This document shows positions 18,195-26,282 of a DNA stretch of 64,000 nucleotides, one piece after another. A program made the position numbers and the translations under genes. Origin of the DNA: Vibrio splendidus 12E03. GTDB taxonomy: Bacteria; Pseudomonadota; Gammaproteobacteria; Enterobacterales; Vibrionaceae. The stretch is from contig NZ_AJZD02000003.1 of NCBI RefSeq assembly GCF_000272105.2, forward strand, positions 1 through 64,000, given 5' to 3'. Numbering within the stretch: the stretch's first letter is position 1; each line of letters opens with the position of its first letter. The notes beneath the pieces were generated by a model. The model saw nothing but the letters and a program-made list of their open reading frames with translations. It had not been told where the DNA came from and did no database searches.

Positions 18195-18935
18195 TTAATT
18201 GATTTGAAACGAGCCGTCTTGATTCATGAAGAGTGTTAGGTCAGCAGGGATAGAATGGTCTAACACTTTATCGACGTTTTTTGAGTCTGAATTTTTATAG
18301 AACTCTACCGCTTCTTCTAATGTGGTACCTCCTCGCACCTTGCGGTTTACTAAGCGCTCTTCGAGGAACTTAGCGTCGGTGTCTATGAAGATGGTGAAAT
18401 CAGCCAACTCATGCAATCCATTCCAAACTGGCTCGTTCAGTAACAACCAGTTGCCTTCAATCACGACAATGTCCTTGTCTACCGAGATTGCGTCATCCAC
18501 AGGGTCATGAAGATTTCTATCGTAGTACGGCCATGTAGGATTTTTTACTTTCAGCTGTTTTAACTTATCGATCAACGAGGTTAGATTGAACGTTTCGTGA
18601 GAGCCTTTAATGGTACGGAGTTTAATTTTCTCTTCATCACGAACGATGTAGTTTGAGTCCAATATCTCATTGGGGTAATGAAAACCGTCAAATGGCAATA
18701 CCTGAAGTGGCTCAACGTTGGTTTGTTGATGGGACAAATGCTCCCAAAACGCGGCTAACGTCGATTTACCACTGCCAGGGGGGGCACACAAAAAGATAAT
18801 CGTACGTTCTTTTTTCTGCTCAAAAAGTCGCGTAAATTTTTCAACCAGTGGTTTATGAATCTGTTCAATATCTTTATCAGGGAATGTCGCTTCGGTTTCA
18901 AAGCCACTCACATTTAAGGAAACTTTCATGTTCAA
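18195..18935 (-). CDS. yggC: P-loop sugar/nucleoside kinase, YggC-like
   Basis: A 246-residue kinase with a Walker A motif CAPPGSGKST near residue 52, a substrate loop DGFHYPNE, YDRNLHDPVDD and the Walker B-like VVIEGNWLLL. It belongs to the uridine kinase/pantothenate kinase-like group that includes E. coli YggC and eukaryote-type phosphoribulokinase relatives; its natural substrate is not established. The start overlaps closely with the preceding gene (2-nt gap), showing an operon. The order dehydrogenase-YggD-YggC matches the E. coli cmt/ygg region. Confidence 0.82.
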   Translation of the reverse strand: MNMKVSLNVSGFETEATFPDKDIEQIHKPLVEKFTRLFEQKKERTIIFLCAPPGSGKSTLAAFWEHLSHQQTNVEPLQVLPFDGFHYPNEILDSNYIVRDEEKIKLRTIKGSHETFNLTSLIDKLKQLKVKNPTWPYYDRNLHDPVDDAISVDKDIVVIEGNWLLLNEPVWNGLHELADFTIFIDTDAKFLEERLVNRKVRGGTTLEEAVEFYKNSDSKNVDKVLDHSIPADLTLFMNQDGSFQIN

Positions 18936-18937
18936 CC

Positions 18938-19498
18938 TTATCCTAATATCTCTTTCTCAATATTTTCCAACAAGTTCTCGCAACAGAGTTTCAGCACTGT
19001 TTTAATCAGTGATTCGTAACGTGTTTGAGTGAATGAATCGAATGACGAGAATTTTAATTGGTTAATTGAATCTAAGTAGAAGCTATCTTTGCCTTTCGAG
19101 AGGTTTGATTGATTACTGATGAAGTCGTAAACCATGTCATCGCCAAATGTCAGCACTTGCGATTGCTTACTAGTGTATTCATACATTTGGTCGAATAAGC
19201 CAATATCTGCGTAGGTTTCCAAAGAGATCTTACCCATCGCAAACATCAATTTAGAGGCGACGTCGGTTGTCACAAGAGGCCCATCTTCTTTTAAAAGAGG
19301 TACGACGGCGTACTCCATCACCAAAGCATCTTGAACAAACACGTTCGGTAATAGCTTTTTCAGTTTTTGGTTTATTAACTTATTAGACGCTTCGATCAAA
19401 CTCGTCGCGGAATCACACTGTTCCAATGCGTCTAATAATTCATCTTGCAACAAAATATCAATTACCTCATGAAGCTGTGGTGACTGGCTAGCCACCAC
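18938..19498 (-). CDS. yggD: MtlR/YggD-family protein
   Basis: A 186-residue protein of the MtlR family. The central block MEYAVVPLLKEDGPLVTTDV and the later DDMVYDFISN match E. coli YggD in order and spacing. MtlR represses the mannitol operon, but E. coli YggD has been reported as a fumarase (FumE), so regulator or enzyme are both possible. There is no helix-turn-helix that I can see. It is 14 nt after the dehydrogenase gene and 2 nt before the kinase gene. Confidence 0.8.
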   Translation of the reverse strand: MVASQSPQLHEVIDILLQDELLDALEQCDSATSLIEASNKLINQKLKKLLPNVFVQDALVMEYAVVPLLKEDGPLVTTDVASKLMFAMGKISLETYADIGLFDQMYEYTSKQSQVLTFGDDMVYDFISNQSNLSKGKDSFYLDSINQLKFSSFDSFTQTRYESLIKTVLKLCCENLLENIEKEILG

Positions 19499-19512
19499 AA
19501 TAATGAACCATA

Positions 19513-20784
19513 TTAAACGGTTAAGCTCACATCATAAAATTCAAGTAGCGCTTTTTCTGCCAATTCATTCCAAACGTAATTATTGGCTTTCAAAATTTCA
19601 TCAAGCTCCAGGAAGAATGGAGACTGCTCTGCCAGTGTATGGAATTGGTCAATCGCTGTCAGCGGTAAGTCGATATGTGGGTAAATCAATTTCTTGCCAC
19701 CTGGAAGATCCAGCTGGTTCAAAATGGTATGTGGCGCGGCTTCAAGGCCACCGATGTGCGTTAACATGAACGATGGGTTGATCTTGCCTGCTTCTGACAA
19801 CTCTACTGACTCAATCAAATCACCTGTTGAACCACCAGAGGTACCGACGATATGCGTTGATTCGTAGTGAACGTTGTAGAAATTAAACGGTACTTTGAAT
19901 TGCTTATCCGTAGGTCCAGCAAAGAAGTTTAAACAACCATCATTACCAAGTAGCTCATCGGCTTGCTCTAGCACCTGTGCAACCGCTGCGTATACCATGA
20001 CATCGTCATAACCTTTATCTTTATTCAGACTTTTTAGGAAAGTAACCGGGTCATCAACTTTAGCGGTATTCACATAATGTAATTCAATACCATTTTCCGC
20101 GGCTTTTGATACTGGAATAAGGCTTTCAGCGCGCGCTAGACGTGCTTCATCAATGTCTGTCACCACAATCAAGCTTGGTTTCACGGGTCCGTTAATCGCA
20201 TAATCAATCGCACCGATACCCATAGGGCCAGCACACGCAAGTAAAGCAAGTGAGCCACCTTCTTTAATACCCATTTGATGCTCATAAACATATTGCGTTG
20301 TATGGTAGCTCGCGTGGAATGCACCAATAATACAAGACATTGGCTCAGCAAGTGATGCATTGGCGTAGTAAGAGCTCTTATATGGAAGTACACAATCTAA
20401 ATCAATGGCTATTTTCGGGATAATCGAATAAGTCGCGTTACCACCAAAAGTCTCATAGCTATAACCTGCTGAATAACCCGTTGGAAGCCCCATTGCAGGT
20501 TGCAGTACAAATGGTTCACCCGGCTTAAAACGGTCTTTTAGGTTCGCGCCAACCTCAACAATCACCCCCGCATATTCGTGGCCAGTCATCACAGGTACTT
20601 CTGAAATGTTGTCAGGAACTCGTTTATGATTGCTTCCTAGCAGTGCTGCTTTGTAAGTTGAAAGGCAAATGCTATTAGAAATATTTTTTACTAGCAGTTC
20701 ATCATCCGAAATCTTTGGTAGATCAAAGGTTCTCAATTGAACGTCTTTCTCACCACAAATAACCGCAGCAGTTGTTTGAACCAT
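19513..20784 (-). CDS. yggP: Zn-dependent sugar-alcohol (phosphate) dehydrogenase, YggP/SorE-like
   Basis: A 423-residue medium-chain dehydrogenase. The substrate/zinc motif GHEYAGVIVEVG lies near residues 68-79; the nucleotide-binding part includes LACAGPMGIGAIDYA near 200. The length fits YggP (425) and L-sorbose-1-phosphate reductase. It probably oxidises a PTS-delivered polyol phosphate. The usual N-terminal zinc Cys is at ISNSICLSTYK. It sits between cmtA and yggD in an operon whose transporter supplies a phosphorylated substrate. GGAG at good spacing precedes ATG. Confidence 0.85.
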   Translation of the reverse strand: MVQTTAAVICGEKDVQLRTFDLPKISDDELLVKNISNSICLSTYKAALLGSNHKRVPDNISEVPVMTGHEYAGVIVEVGANLKDRFKPGEPFVLQPAMGLPTGYSAGYSYETFGGNATYSIIPKIAIDLDCVLPYKSSYYANASLAEPMSCIIGAFHASYHTTQYVYEHQMGIKEGGSLALLACAGPMGIGAIDYAINGPVKPSLIVVTDIDEARLARAESLIPVSKAAENGIELHYVNTAKVDDPVTFLKSLNKDKGYDDVMVYAAVAQVLEQADELLGNDGCLNFFAGPTDKQFKVPFNFYNVHYESTHIVGTSGGSTGDLIESVELSEAGKINPSFMLTHIGGLEAAPHTILNQLDLPGGKKLIYPHIDLPLTAIDQFHTLAEQSPFFLELDEILKANNYVWNELAEKALLEFYDVSLTV

Positions 20785-20802
20785 GATTTTATCTCCGATA
20801 AG

Positions 20803-20844
20803 GTGGGGCCATGACCTGACCCCAAAATTTAAAATTTTAAATTT
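20803..20844. repeat. Inverted-repeat element between yggP and cmtA
   Basis: AAATTTAAAATTTTAAATTT (20825-20844) is a perfect 20-bp palindrome that overlaps the cmtA stop codon. Next to it, GACCTGACCCC with GGGGCCATGACC forms a second short dyad. The word GGGGTCAGGTC recurs in REP-like elements linked to RAYT transposases, so this may be a decayed element of that kind (inference). Confidence 0.5.
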
Positions 20845-22246
20845 AAGCTTGTTGACCGATTGTATCCATTAGCGTGTCTAACGCTGGATCATGCAGGAAG
20901 TTCTTAATTGTTACGACTGGCAAACCTGTGGCTTTGATTGCTCGACTCTCAAGGCTTTCGTGAGTAACCACTACATCGGCATGGCTTGGCACTTTCTCAA
21001 TCGCATAGTTTTTCACTTCAACTTCGTAGCCTGCTTTTTCGAGCTTACGTTTGAACGTTGAAGCGCCCATGGCACTTGAACCCATCCCTGCATCGCATGC
21101 AAAAGCTACAAATTTGATGTCTTTCGCTTCAGTTTTCGCTGCTGAAACAGGAGTTTTAGCCACTGAACCTTCTGCTTTCATGTCTTTCATGTCAGTCATC
21201 GATTGTTCGAATTCCTCTTCTGTCTCTTCCTTCTTACTCACTTTCAAGATGGCACTTGCCACTAGGAAAGACACAATCGTTGCTGTTGCTACACCAGCGA
21301 TGGTTGCGAAGAAGCTGCCTTTTGGTGTTAGAGCTAAGTAAGAGAAGATTGAGCCAGGGCTTGGGCCAGCAACCAGACCACCATCAAGCAGGTTGAATGT
21401 TGCGATGCCTGTCGCTGCACCCGCAATCATCGCGAGAATCATGATTGGCTTCATTAAAACGTATGGGAAGTACAACTCATGGATACCACCAAAGAAGTGA
21501 ATGATGATTGCACTTGGTGCTGACTTCTTACTTAAACCTTGACCGAACTTAGCGTAAGCCAGAAGCATACCTAGACCAGGACCAGGGTTAGACGCCACCA
21601 TAAAGAAGATAGATTTGCCAGTTTCCGCCGCGGCTTGCAGGCCTAATGGATAGTAGATACCTTGATCAATAGCGTTATTCAGGAACAGAACTTTTGCTGG
21701 CTCGTTAATAATCGCAAGTAACGGTAAGAAGCCAGTAGCAACCAGTGCTTCAATGCCCGATTTAACGAATAGGTTCGCTGCAGTCACAGCAGGACCAACA
21801 ATCGCGTAAGCAAACAGACACATCAACATGCCGAAGATACCTAGCGAGAAGTTGTTTACCACCATCTCGAAACCTGAAGGGATCTTGTCTTGTAAGCGTT
21901 TATCGATTTGTACGATCACCCAGCCACTCAATGGACCCATGATCATTGCGCCAACAAACATTGGAATCTCAGCGCCAGCGATAACACCCATAGTACCTAT
22001 CGCACCAGCAACTGCACCACGCTTATCCCCGACAATTTGTCCACCGGTATAACCAATAAGCAGAGGAAGTAAATAAGTGATCATCGGACCCACTAATTCA
22101 CCAAAATATTCGTTAGGCATCCAACCTGTTGGAATAAATAATGCAGTAATAAATCCCCATGCGATGAAGGCTCCAATATTTGGCAATACCATCGCAGTCA
22201 AATGACCACCAAAAGATTGCACTTTTGCTCTTATATTTGTAGACAC
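20843..22246 (-). CDS. cmtA: PTS mannitol-type EIICB, CmtA-like
   Basis: A 467-residue permease. Residues about 1-340 form a mannitol-class EIIC with many membrane segments (GAFIAWGF near 27, GGIHELYFPYVLMKP near 255). An acidic linker (KKEETEEEFEQS) leads to an EIIB domain from about 375, with phosphorylation Cys in FACDAGMGSSAMG. It lacks the EIIA domain of MtlA; that is encoded by cmtB 29 nt upstream. The pair matches the E. coli cryptic CmtBA system. The substrate is not known; the neighbouring dehydrogenase suggests a polyol. Confidence 0.9.
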   Translation of the reverse strand: MSTNIRAKVQSFGGHLTAMVLPNIGAFIAWGFITALFIPTGWMPNEYFGELVGPMITYLLPLLIGYTGGQIVGDKRGAVAGAIGTMGVIAGAEIPMFVGAMIMGPLSGWVIVQIDKRLQDKIPSGFEMVVNNFSLGIFGMLMCLFAYAIVGPAVTAANLFVKSGIEALVATGFLPLLAIINEPAKVLFLNNAIDQGIYYPLGLQAAAETGKSIFFMVASNPGPGLGMLLAYAKFGQGLSKKSAPSAIIIHFFGGIHELYFPYVLMKPIMILAMIAGAATGIATFNLLDGGLVAGPSPGSIFSYLALTPKGSFFATIAGVATATIVSFLVASAILKVSKKEETEEEFEQSMTDMKDMKAEGSVAKTPVSAAKTEAKDIKFVAFACDAGMGSSAMGASTFKRKLEKAGYEVEVKNYAIEKVPSHADVVVTHESLESRAIKATGLPVVTIKNFLHDPALDTLMDTIGQQA

Positions 22247-22275
22247 GGTATATTCCTTATTTTCAAAGGTTATTC

Positions 22276-22719
22276 TTAGTAGCTTTTAATAATTTCAAGT
22301 ACGTCAGCTTTTGAAGATGAAGCCGCAAGCTTGGCAATGTTTTCTTCATCAACTAACATTTCACTAAGTGCTTGAATAACCTCGATGTGTGTATCTGAAT
22401 CCTTTGCAGCTAATGTTAATAAGACATTCGCTGGTCCCATTTCTGAACCGAAATCAACTGGGGTTGAAAAAACATGGATACCTAACCCTGTCTTTAGTAC
22501 ACCAGCTTCTGGACGGGCATGAGGCATAGCAATGCCTGGACAAAGAACATAATAAGGTCCATTATCATGCGTTGACTGAATGATCGCGTCTGCGTAGTTA
22601 TCGGTAACGTAACCTTTGTCTTGCAAATAACGAGTCGTTTCTTTAACTGCATCTTCCCACTTATATTCAGAGTGGTTAATGACATCAATTAAGTCGTGGT
22701 CAATAAGGTCATAAAGCAT
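22276..22719 (-). CDS. cmtB: PTS mannitol/fructose-type EIIA, CmtB-like
   Basis: A 147-residue EIIA. The phosphorylated histidine is in LCPGIAMPHARPE, and the C-terminal LLTLAAKDSDTHIEVIQALS block is characteristic of the mannitol/fructose EIIA fold. Length matches stand-alone EIIA proteins. It is first in an operon of six genes ending at 17430. It receives phosphate from HPr and passes it to the EIIB Cys of CmtA. Confidence 0.9.
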   Translation of the reverse strand: MLYDLIDHDLIDVINHSEYKWEDAVKETTRYLQDKGYVTDNYADAIIQSTHDNGPYYVLCPGIAMPHARPEAGVLKTGLGIHVFSTPVDFGSEMGPANVLLTLAAKDSDTHIEVIQALSEMLVDEENIAKLAASSSKADVLEIIKSY

Positions 22720-22798
22720 AATATATCCCAGTTATTCTTATTCGTTGTTGTTGGGATTATTATCAATGGAAGTTGTCGAATCGAGAAATGGCAAAGAA

Positions 22799-22816
22799 AC
22801 GTGACTTTAGTCACCT
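22799..22816. promoter_or_regulatory. CRP-cAMP site upstream of cmtB
   Basis: ACGTGACTTTAGTCACCT contains GTGA-N6-TCAC with perfect symmetry of the CRP core. It is centred about 88 bp upstream of the cmtB start. The remainder of the 22720-23262 gap shows AT-rich DNA and the qnr terminator, nothing else that I can support. Confidence 0.6.
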
Positions 22817-23191
22817 ATAAATAACTGTCAATCGGATATTTCTACGCTACCCCTCAAATTAAAGCTGTAATTAAATTACAAATTTATAATTAGAAACAAG
22901 TCAATAGTCTAAGTTTGACATTAACCCCAATAACCTAAATTAATTTAAAATAAGAAAATGAGACATGAGCTCAGGTTAGACGGTTGACCATAAATTAATT
23001 GTGATAATGATGATGTTTATATTCGTAAAGCAAGGAATGTAACACGCTAAAATCAGTGATCAAGATCGCGTATGAAATCCAAACACCATTCAACTGAAAT
23101 TTTACGACATAACAAACTGCTGACTCACTCATCTAGCCTCACGACATGCAAACGACTTGCATAAAAAAGTCAGATGGGACACCAAATACGG

Positions 23192-23227
23192 AAAAGCCCA
23201 AAGTTATTAGCTTTGGGCTTTTCTTCT
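23192..23227. terminator. Terminator downstream of the qnr gene
   Basis: AAAAGCCCAAAG / CTTTGGGCTTTT with a 7-nt loop (TTATTAG), T-rich on both strands. Loop and arms are nearly the same as in 17364-17398. Confidence 0.9.
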
Positions 23228-23262
23228 ATCGACTGTGGTTGACTCCAACCGAGTGAAAAAAA

Positions 23263-23919
23263 TCAATCAGGCATTACCACAATACCCATGGTCTCAAGCA
23301 GTTGCTCTTGCTGCCAAGCAACGATTTTAATCCCCGATGTGTCTACCTTGCGAGGATCTAACCCTTCTAATTCAGCATGGCATAAATTAGCACCTTGCAT
23401 GCTGAATTGCCCCCATACGTCTTCCGAAAACACACCTCGGCTGAGATCAGACTCTTTTAGTGACGCGCCACCAAGATAAGTGCCTATCCAACGGTTCTCA
23501 AACAGTTCGCACTTCTCTAAACAAGCCTGTTCAAAATTAGCGTAAGACAGGTTACAACCCGTGATGTATGCCGAGCAAAAATACATGTGATTGCTCACCT
23601 GATTGGCAAAGTTAGCACGAGTGAAGTTCGCCCCTTTCAAGTCGCATTCACGTAGCTCAATCCCATAGCAATTCGTATTATTAAAATTCGCCATCGCCAG
23701 ATGACAATTCTGGAAGCTTGCATCTCGTAAGTCGGCAACATCAAAGTGGCATCCCTCAATATCGCCTTGTTCAATAAACTTACAGTTAATAAACGTTGCA
23801 TCACGCAAGTTCGAACGTCTGAAATCACAACGGATAAACGTGCAGGCTGTAAATGTAAGCTCTGATAAGTCTTGCTGAGCAAAACTGTGCTGATGATAAG
23901 TGCTGTTATTGGTGTCCAT
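23263..23919 (-). CDS. qnr: QnrS-like pentapeptide-repeat protein
   Basis: A 218-residue right-handed quadrilateral beta-helix protein that mimics DNA and protects gyrase and topoisomerase IV from quinolones. It is collinear with plasmid-borne QnrS1 (218 residues), sharing blocks such as NCKFIEQGDIEGCHFDVADL, MYFCSA and ESDLSRGVFSEDVWGQFS, with scattered substitutions. The known chromosomal Qnr of V. splendidus is considered the source of QnrS. There are no mobile elements beside it; it is divergent from a TetR gene. I see no LexA box upstream, unlike qnrB. Confidence 0.93.
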   Translation of the reverse strand: MDTNNSTYHQHSFAQQDLSELTFTACTFIRCDFRRSNLRDATFINCKFIEQGDIEGCHFDVADLRDASFQNCHLAMANFNNTNCYGIELRECDLKGANFTRANFANQVSNHMYFCSAYITGCNLSYANFEQACLEKCELFENRWIGTYLGGASLKESDLSRGVFSEDVWGQFSMQGANLCHAELEGLDPRKVDTSGIKIVAWQQEQLLETMGIVVMPD

Positions 23920-24172
23920 TTAGCCCCCTAAAGAAATTAAGCTAAGACTACCATTGCGATCTTAAGAAAAAACCAAATTAAAAACGAACAAAAACAGCAA
24001 CTTAAAACACCCTAATTTAGCCATTTTAAGGCACCAAACAAGCCCTTTAAGGTTGTTATTTTCGATTTATAGGATGTGTTTACCTTGAAAAAAGTTTTGT
24101 CGCTTAGAAGGCCAATAAGAGAAAAGTCACTTTCACGAAACGAGTCAATTATTGACCGCGTCCTAACGCGCT

Positions 24173-24188
24173 AGACTGGACGGTTGGT
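24173..24188. promoter_or_regulatory. Degenerate TetR-type operator upstream of the NemR-like gene
   Basis: AGACTGGACGGTTG matches AGACCGGTCGGTCT (the operator at 32020-32033) at 10 of 14 bases and lies 50 bp before the TetR start. It is probably an autoregulatory site. The rest of the 318-bp gap between qnr and this gene has no other signal that I recognise. Confidence 0.45.
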
Positions 24189-24237
24189 ATGTTGCTCGTT
24201 ACACTATTCCTCATTCTCAGCATAAAGAGTAAGAACA

Positions 24238-24816
24238 ATGAAAGACATGCGACAAGCTATGCTCGATGCAGGATTTAGCCTTATTAATGAACACGGGTTT
24301 GCTGGTGTTGGCCTGATGAAGATCATCAACCAAGCGGAAGGCACGAAGGGTTCTTTTTACCACTACTTTAAATCCAAAGAGCACTTTGGTGAGATCCTTC
24401 TTACCAACTACTTTGATGAGCATCTCGCTAAGCTGGATGACTTTTTAAGTGATGAGTCGCTTTCTCGTCGTGATCGCGTTAAAGCCTATTTCGAGTTTTG
24501 GTGCGCATCAAAACTGACTGAGGACTTCAATATCCAATGCCTTGTCGTAAAACTGGCGGGAGAAGTATCTGGCTCTGCTAACCCATTGCAATCAACCATG
24601 GCAGAAGGTGCTGAGAAGATAATCCTACGTATGGAAAAACTGTTTGAAGAAGGCAATGAGGCTGGTGATTTCACTATCGCAGAGCCAGAATCGCTATCTC
24701 GAACGCTTTACGGTCTTTGGCTAGGATCTACGTTAATAGCTGCGATGCAAAGAAATCGTTCGATTCTAAGCAATGCGATGGAGGAAACCTTACTCGCTTT
24801 GAGTTCAAAAGACTAA
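24238..24816 (+). CDS. TetR-family regulator, NemR-like electrophile sensor
   Basis: A 192-residue TetR repressor. The helix-turn-helix lies at about 25-45 (GLMKIINQAEGTKGSFYHYF), and the ligand domain carries CLVVKLAGEV, aligned with CLTVKLSAEV of E. coli NemR. Cys101 thus corresponds to NemR's redox/electrophile-sensing Cys106. LWLGSTLIAAM near the C-terminus also matches NemR. NemR responds to methylglyoxal, quinones and bleach and controls reductases. Operators like the one upstream of this gene occur before an alcohol and an aldehyde dehydrogenase (29935, 32020), which I propose as targets. Confidence 0.82.
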   Translation: MKDMRQAMLDAGFSLINEHGFAGVGLMKIINQAEGTKGSFYHYFKSKEHFGEILLTNYFDEHLAKLDDFLSDESLSRRDRVKAYFEFWCASKLTEDFNIQCLVVKLAGEVSGSANPLQSTMAEGAEKIILRMEKLFEEGNEAGDFTIAEPESLSRTLYGLWLGSTLIAAMQRNRSILSNAMEETLLALSSKD

Positions 24817-24835
24817 TCAACGACAATGCTCAAAG

Positions 24836-24863
24836 GCTCGCATATTTAGCGAGCTTTTTTTTT
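24836..24863. terminator. Terminator between the TetR and maturase genes
   Basis: GCTCGC / GCGAGC with a 7-nt loop, followed by nine T on the plus strand. Confidence 0.8.
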
Positions 24864-24915
24864 CAAGCTCAATGATTGTCTACTTCGACTTTTATTTGTC
24901 ACCAGTAAGATAACT

Positions 24916-26163
24916 TTACCTTGCACGCTGCGGCATCCCATTGGCTTGCAAAAGGGCATTAAGTGTAGGGTCGATATGTTTGAAAAACTTGAGCCAACCT
25001 TCACACAAGTAATTTAACCCAGCCTCACCGTCACGACTGGTGATGATTCGGTTTTTAGGACACTCGCCATGACAAGCAAACTTAAACTCACAAGTTTGGC
25101 ACTGTTTAGGTAGTGACTTTTGCTTAGCAAATCCAAAGGTTTGTTGGTCTGGTGAAAACGCTAATTTTGACAATGGCTTATCGTGGATATTACCCAACTT
25201 AAATTCTGGGTAAACATAGTGGTCGCATGAATACACATCGCCATTAGGTTCGACCGCCAGCCCCTTTCCACAAATTTCACTCAAGGTGCACATGGTACTG
25301 TCTCTTCCCATCCATACACCGACAAAGTTTTCAAAGTAAGGAATAAGTACTCGACCAAAATCATGTTCGAACCACTCATCAAAAACGGCTTTAAGAAACT
25401 CTCCCCACTGTGCAGAACCGACACTCCAAGATTCGACCTCTCCCGAAACCGGAATGATCGCTTGCTGATGGGAAAGCCATTGGTTGTTGATGTGAGCTTC
25501 TCGTTTATCCACGACCGGGATGAACTGAAGCTGCTTCGAACCCACTTCATCGCGTAAAAAACGATAAACTTCTAACGGGTTTTGGCCCGTTACATCGTTC
25601 ACACAAGTTAAAGTTGCAAACTCAACGTCATGCTTCTTTAGAAAACCAATCCCTCGCATGGTTTGAGAGAAGGTCCCCTTGCCCGCTCGGGTGGTGCGAT
25701 AGTGATTATGCAAATGCTCGGGGCCATCAATGCTCACACCAATAATGAAGTGGTTCTTCTTGAAAAAATCACACCACTCGTCATTGAGTAAAGTGCCGTT
25801 AGTTTGCAGGTCATTACTAATTTTACTGTAGCTCGGACAATACTTGTTTTGCAGTTCAACCACCTTTCTAAAGTACTCAATCCCCAGTAAGGTAGGCTCG
25901 CCACCATGCCAAGAGAAGATAATTTCTGGAGTGTTTTGGCCTTCGATGTACTGCTTGATATACCGCTCTAGCAGTTCCTCATCCATCACATATTGAGTGC
26001 CCTTAGGGTATTCAAGCAGCTGTTGCTTTTCCAAGTAATAACAGTAGGTGCAGCTGATATTGCATACCGCCCCAATCGGTTTGGCCAATGCCTGAAGTTT
26101 ACTGTGTGCTTTACCGTTAAATTGAGGAATAGTGCTTAGATTTGATAGTGACAATGTCGTCAT
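24916..26163 (-). CDS. Anaerobic sulfatase-maturating enzyme (radical SAM)
   Basis: A 415-residue radical SAM/SPASM protein that oxidises the active-site Ser or Cys of sulfatases to formylglycine. The SAM-cluster cysteines are Cys34, Cys38 and Cys41 in CNISCTYC. SWHGGEPTLLG and SNDLQTNGTLLNDEW follow. The C-terminal SPASM domain supplies further cluster cysteines (CTLSEICGKGL, SCDHYVYPE, CQTCEFKFACHGECP). It lies 119 bp downstream of the sulfatase it should activate. Conserved length is about 370-430. Confidence 0.93.
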   Translation of the reverse strand: MTTLSLSNLSTIPQFNGKAHSKLQALAKPIGAVCNISCTYCYYLEKQQLLEYPKGTQYVMDEELLERYIKQYIEGQNTPEIIFSWHGGEPTLLGIEYFRKVVELQNKYCPSYSKISNDLQTNGTLLNDEWCDFFKKNHFIIGVSIDGPEHLHNHYRTTRAGKGTFSQTMRGIGFLKKHDVEFATLTCVNDVTGQNPLEVYRFLRDEVGSKQLQFIPVVDKREAHINNQWLSHQQAIIPVSGEVESWSVGSAQWGEFLKAVFDEWFEHDFGRVLIPYFENFVGVWMGRDSTMCTLSEICGKGLAVEPNGDVYSCDHYVYPEFKLGNIHDKPLSKLAFSPDQQTFGFAKQKSLPKQCQTCEFKFACHGECPKNRIITSRDGEAGLNYLCEGWLKFFKHIDPTLNALLQANGMPQRAR

Positions 26164-26282
26164 GAAAAGTACCTCGATGTAAAAGTTTTTGTATTGGCTA
26201 AAACAGTCCGTAGTTCCTTTACACGGTATCTAGCGGCCAACTCAGCTTTACCGCGCTAAGCTGGCCAACTGATTCATTTCCT

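Noticed and set aside
23263-24816. Qnr and TetR gene as an acquired resistance cassette
   Set aside because: No insertion sequence, integron site or direct repeats flank them; base composition looks native.
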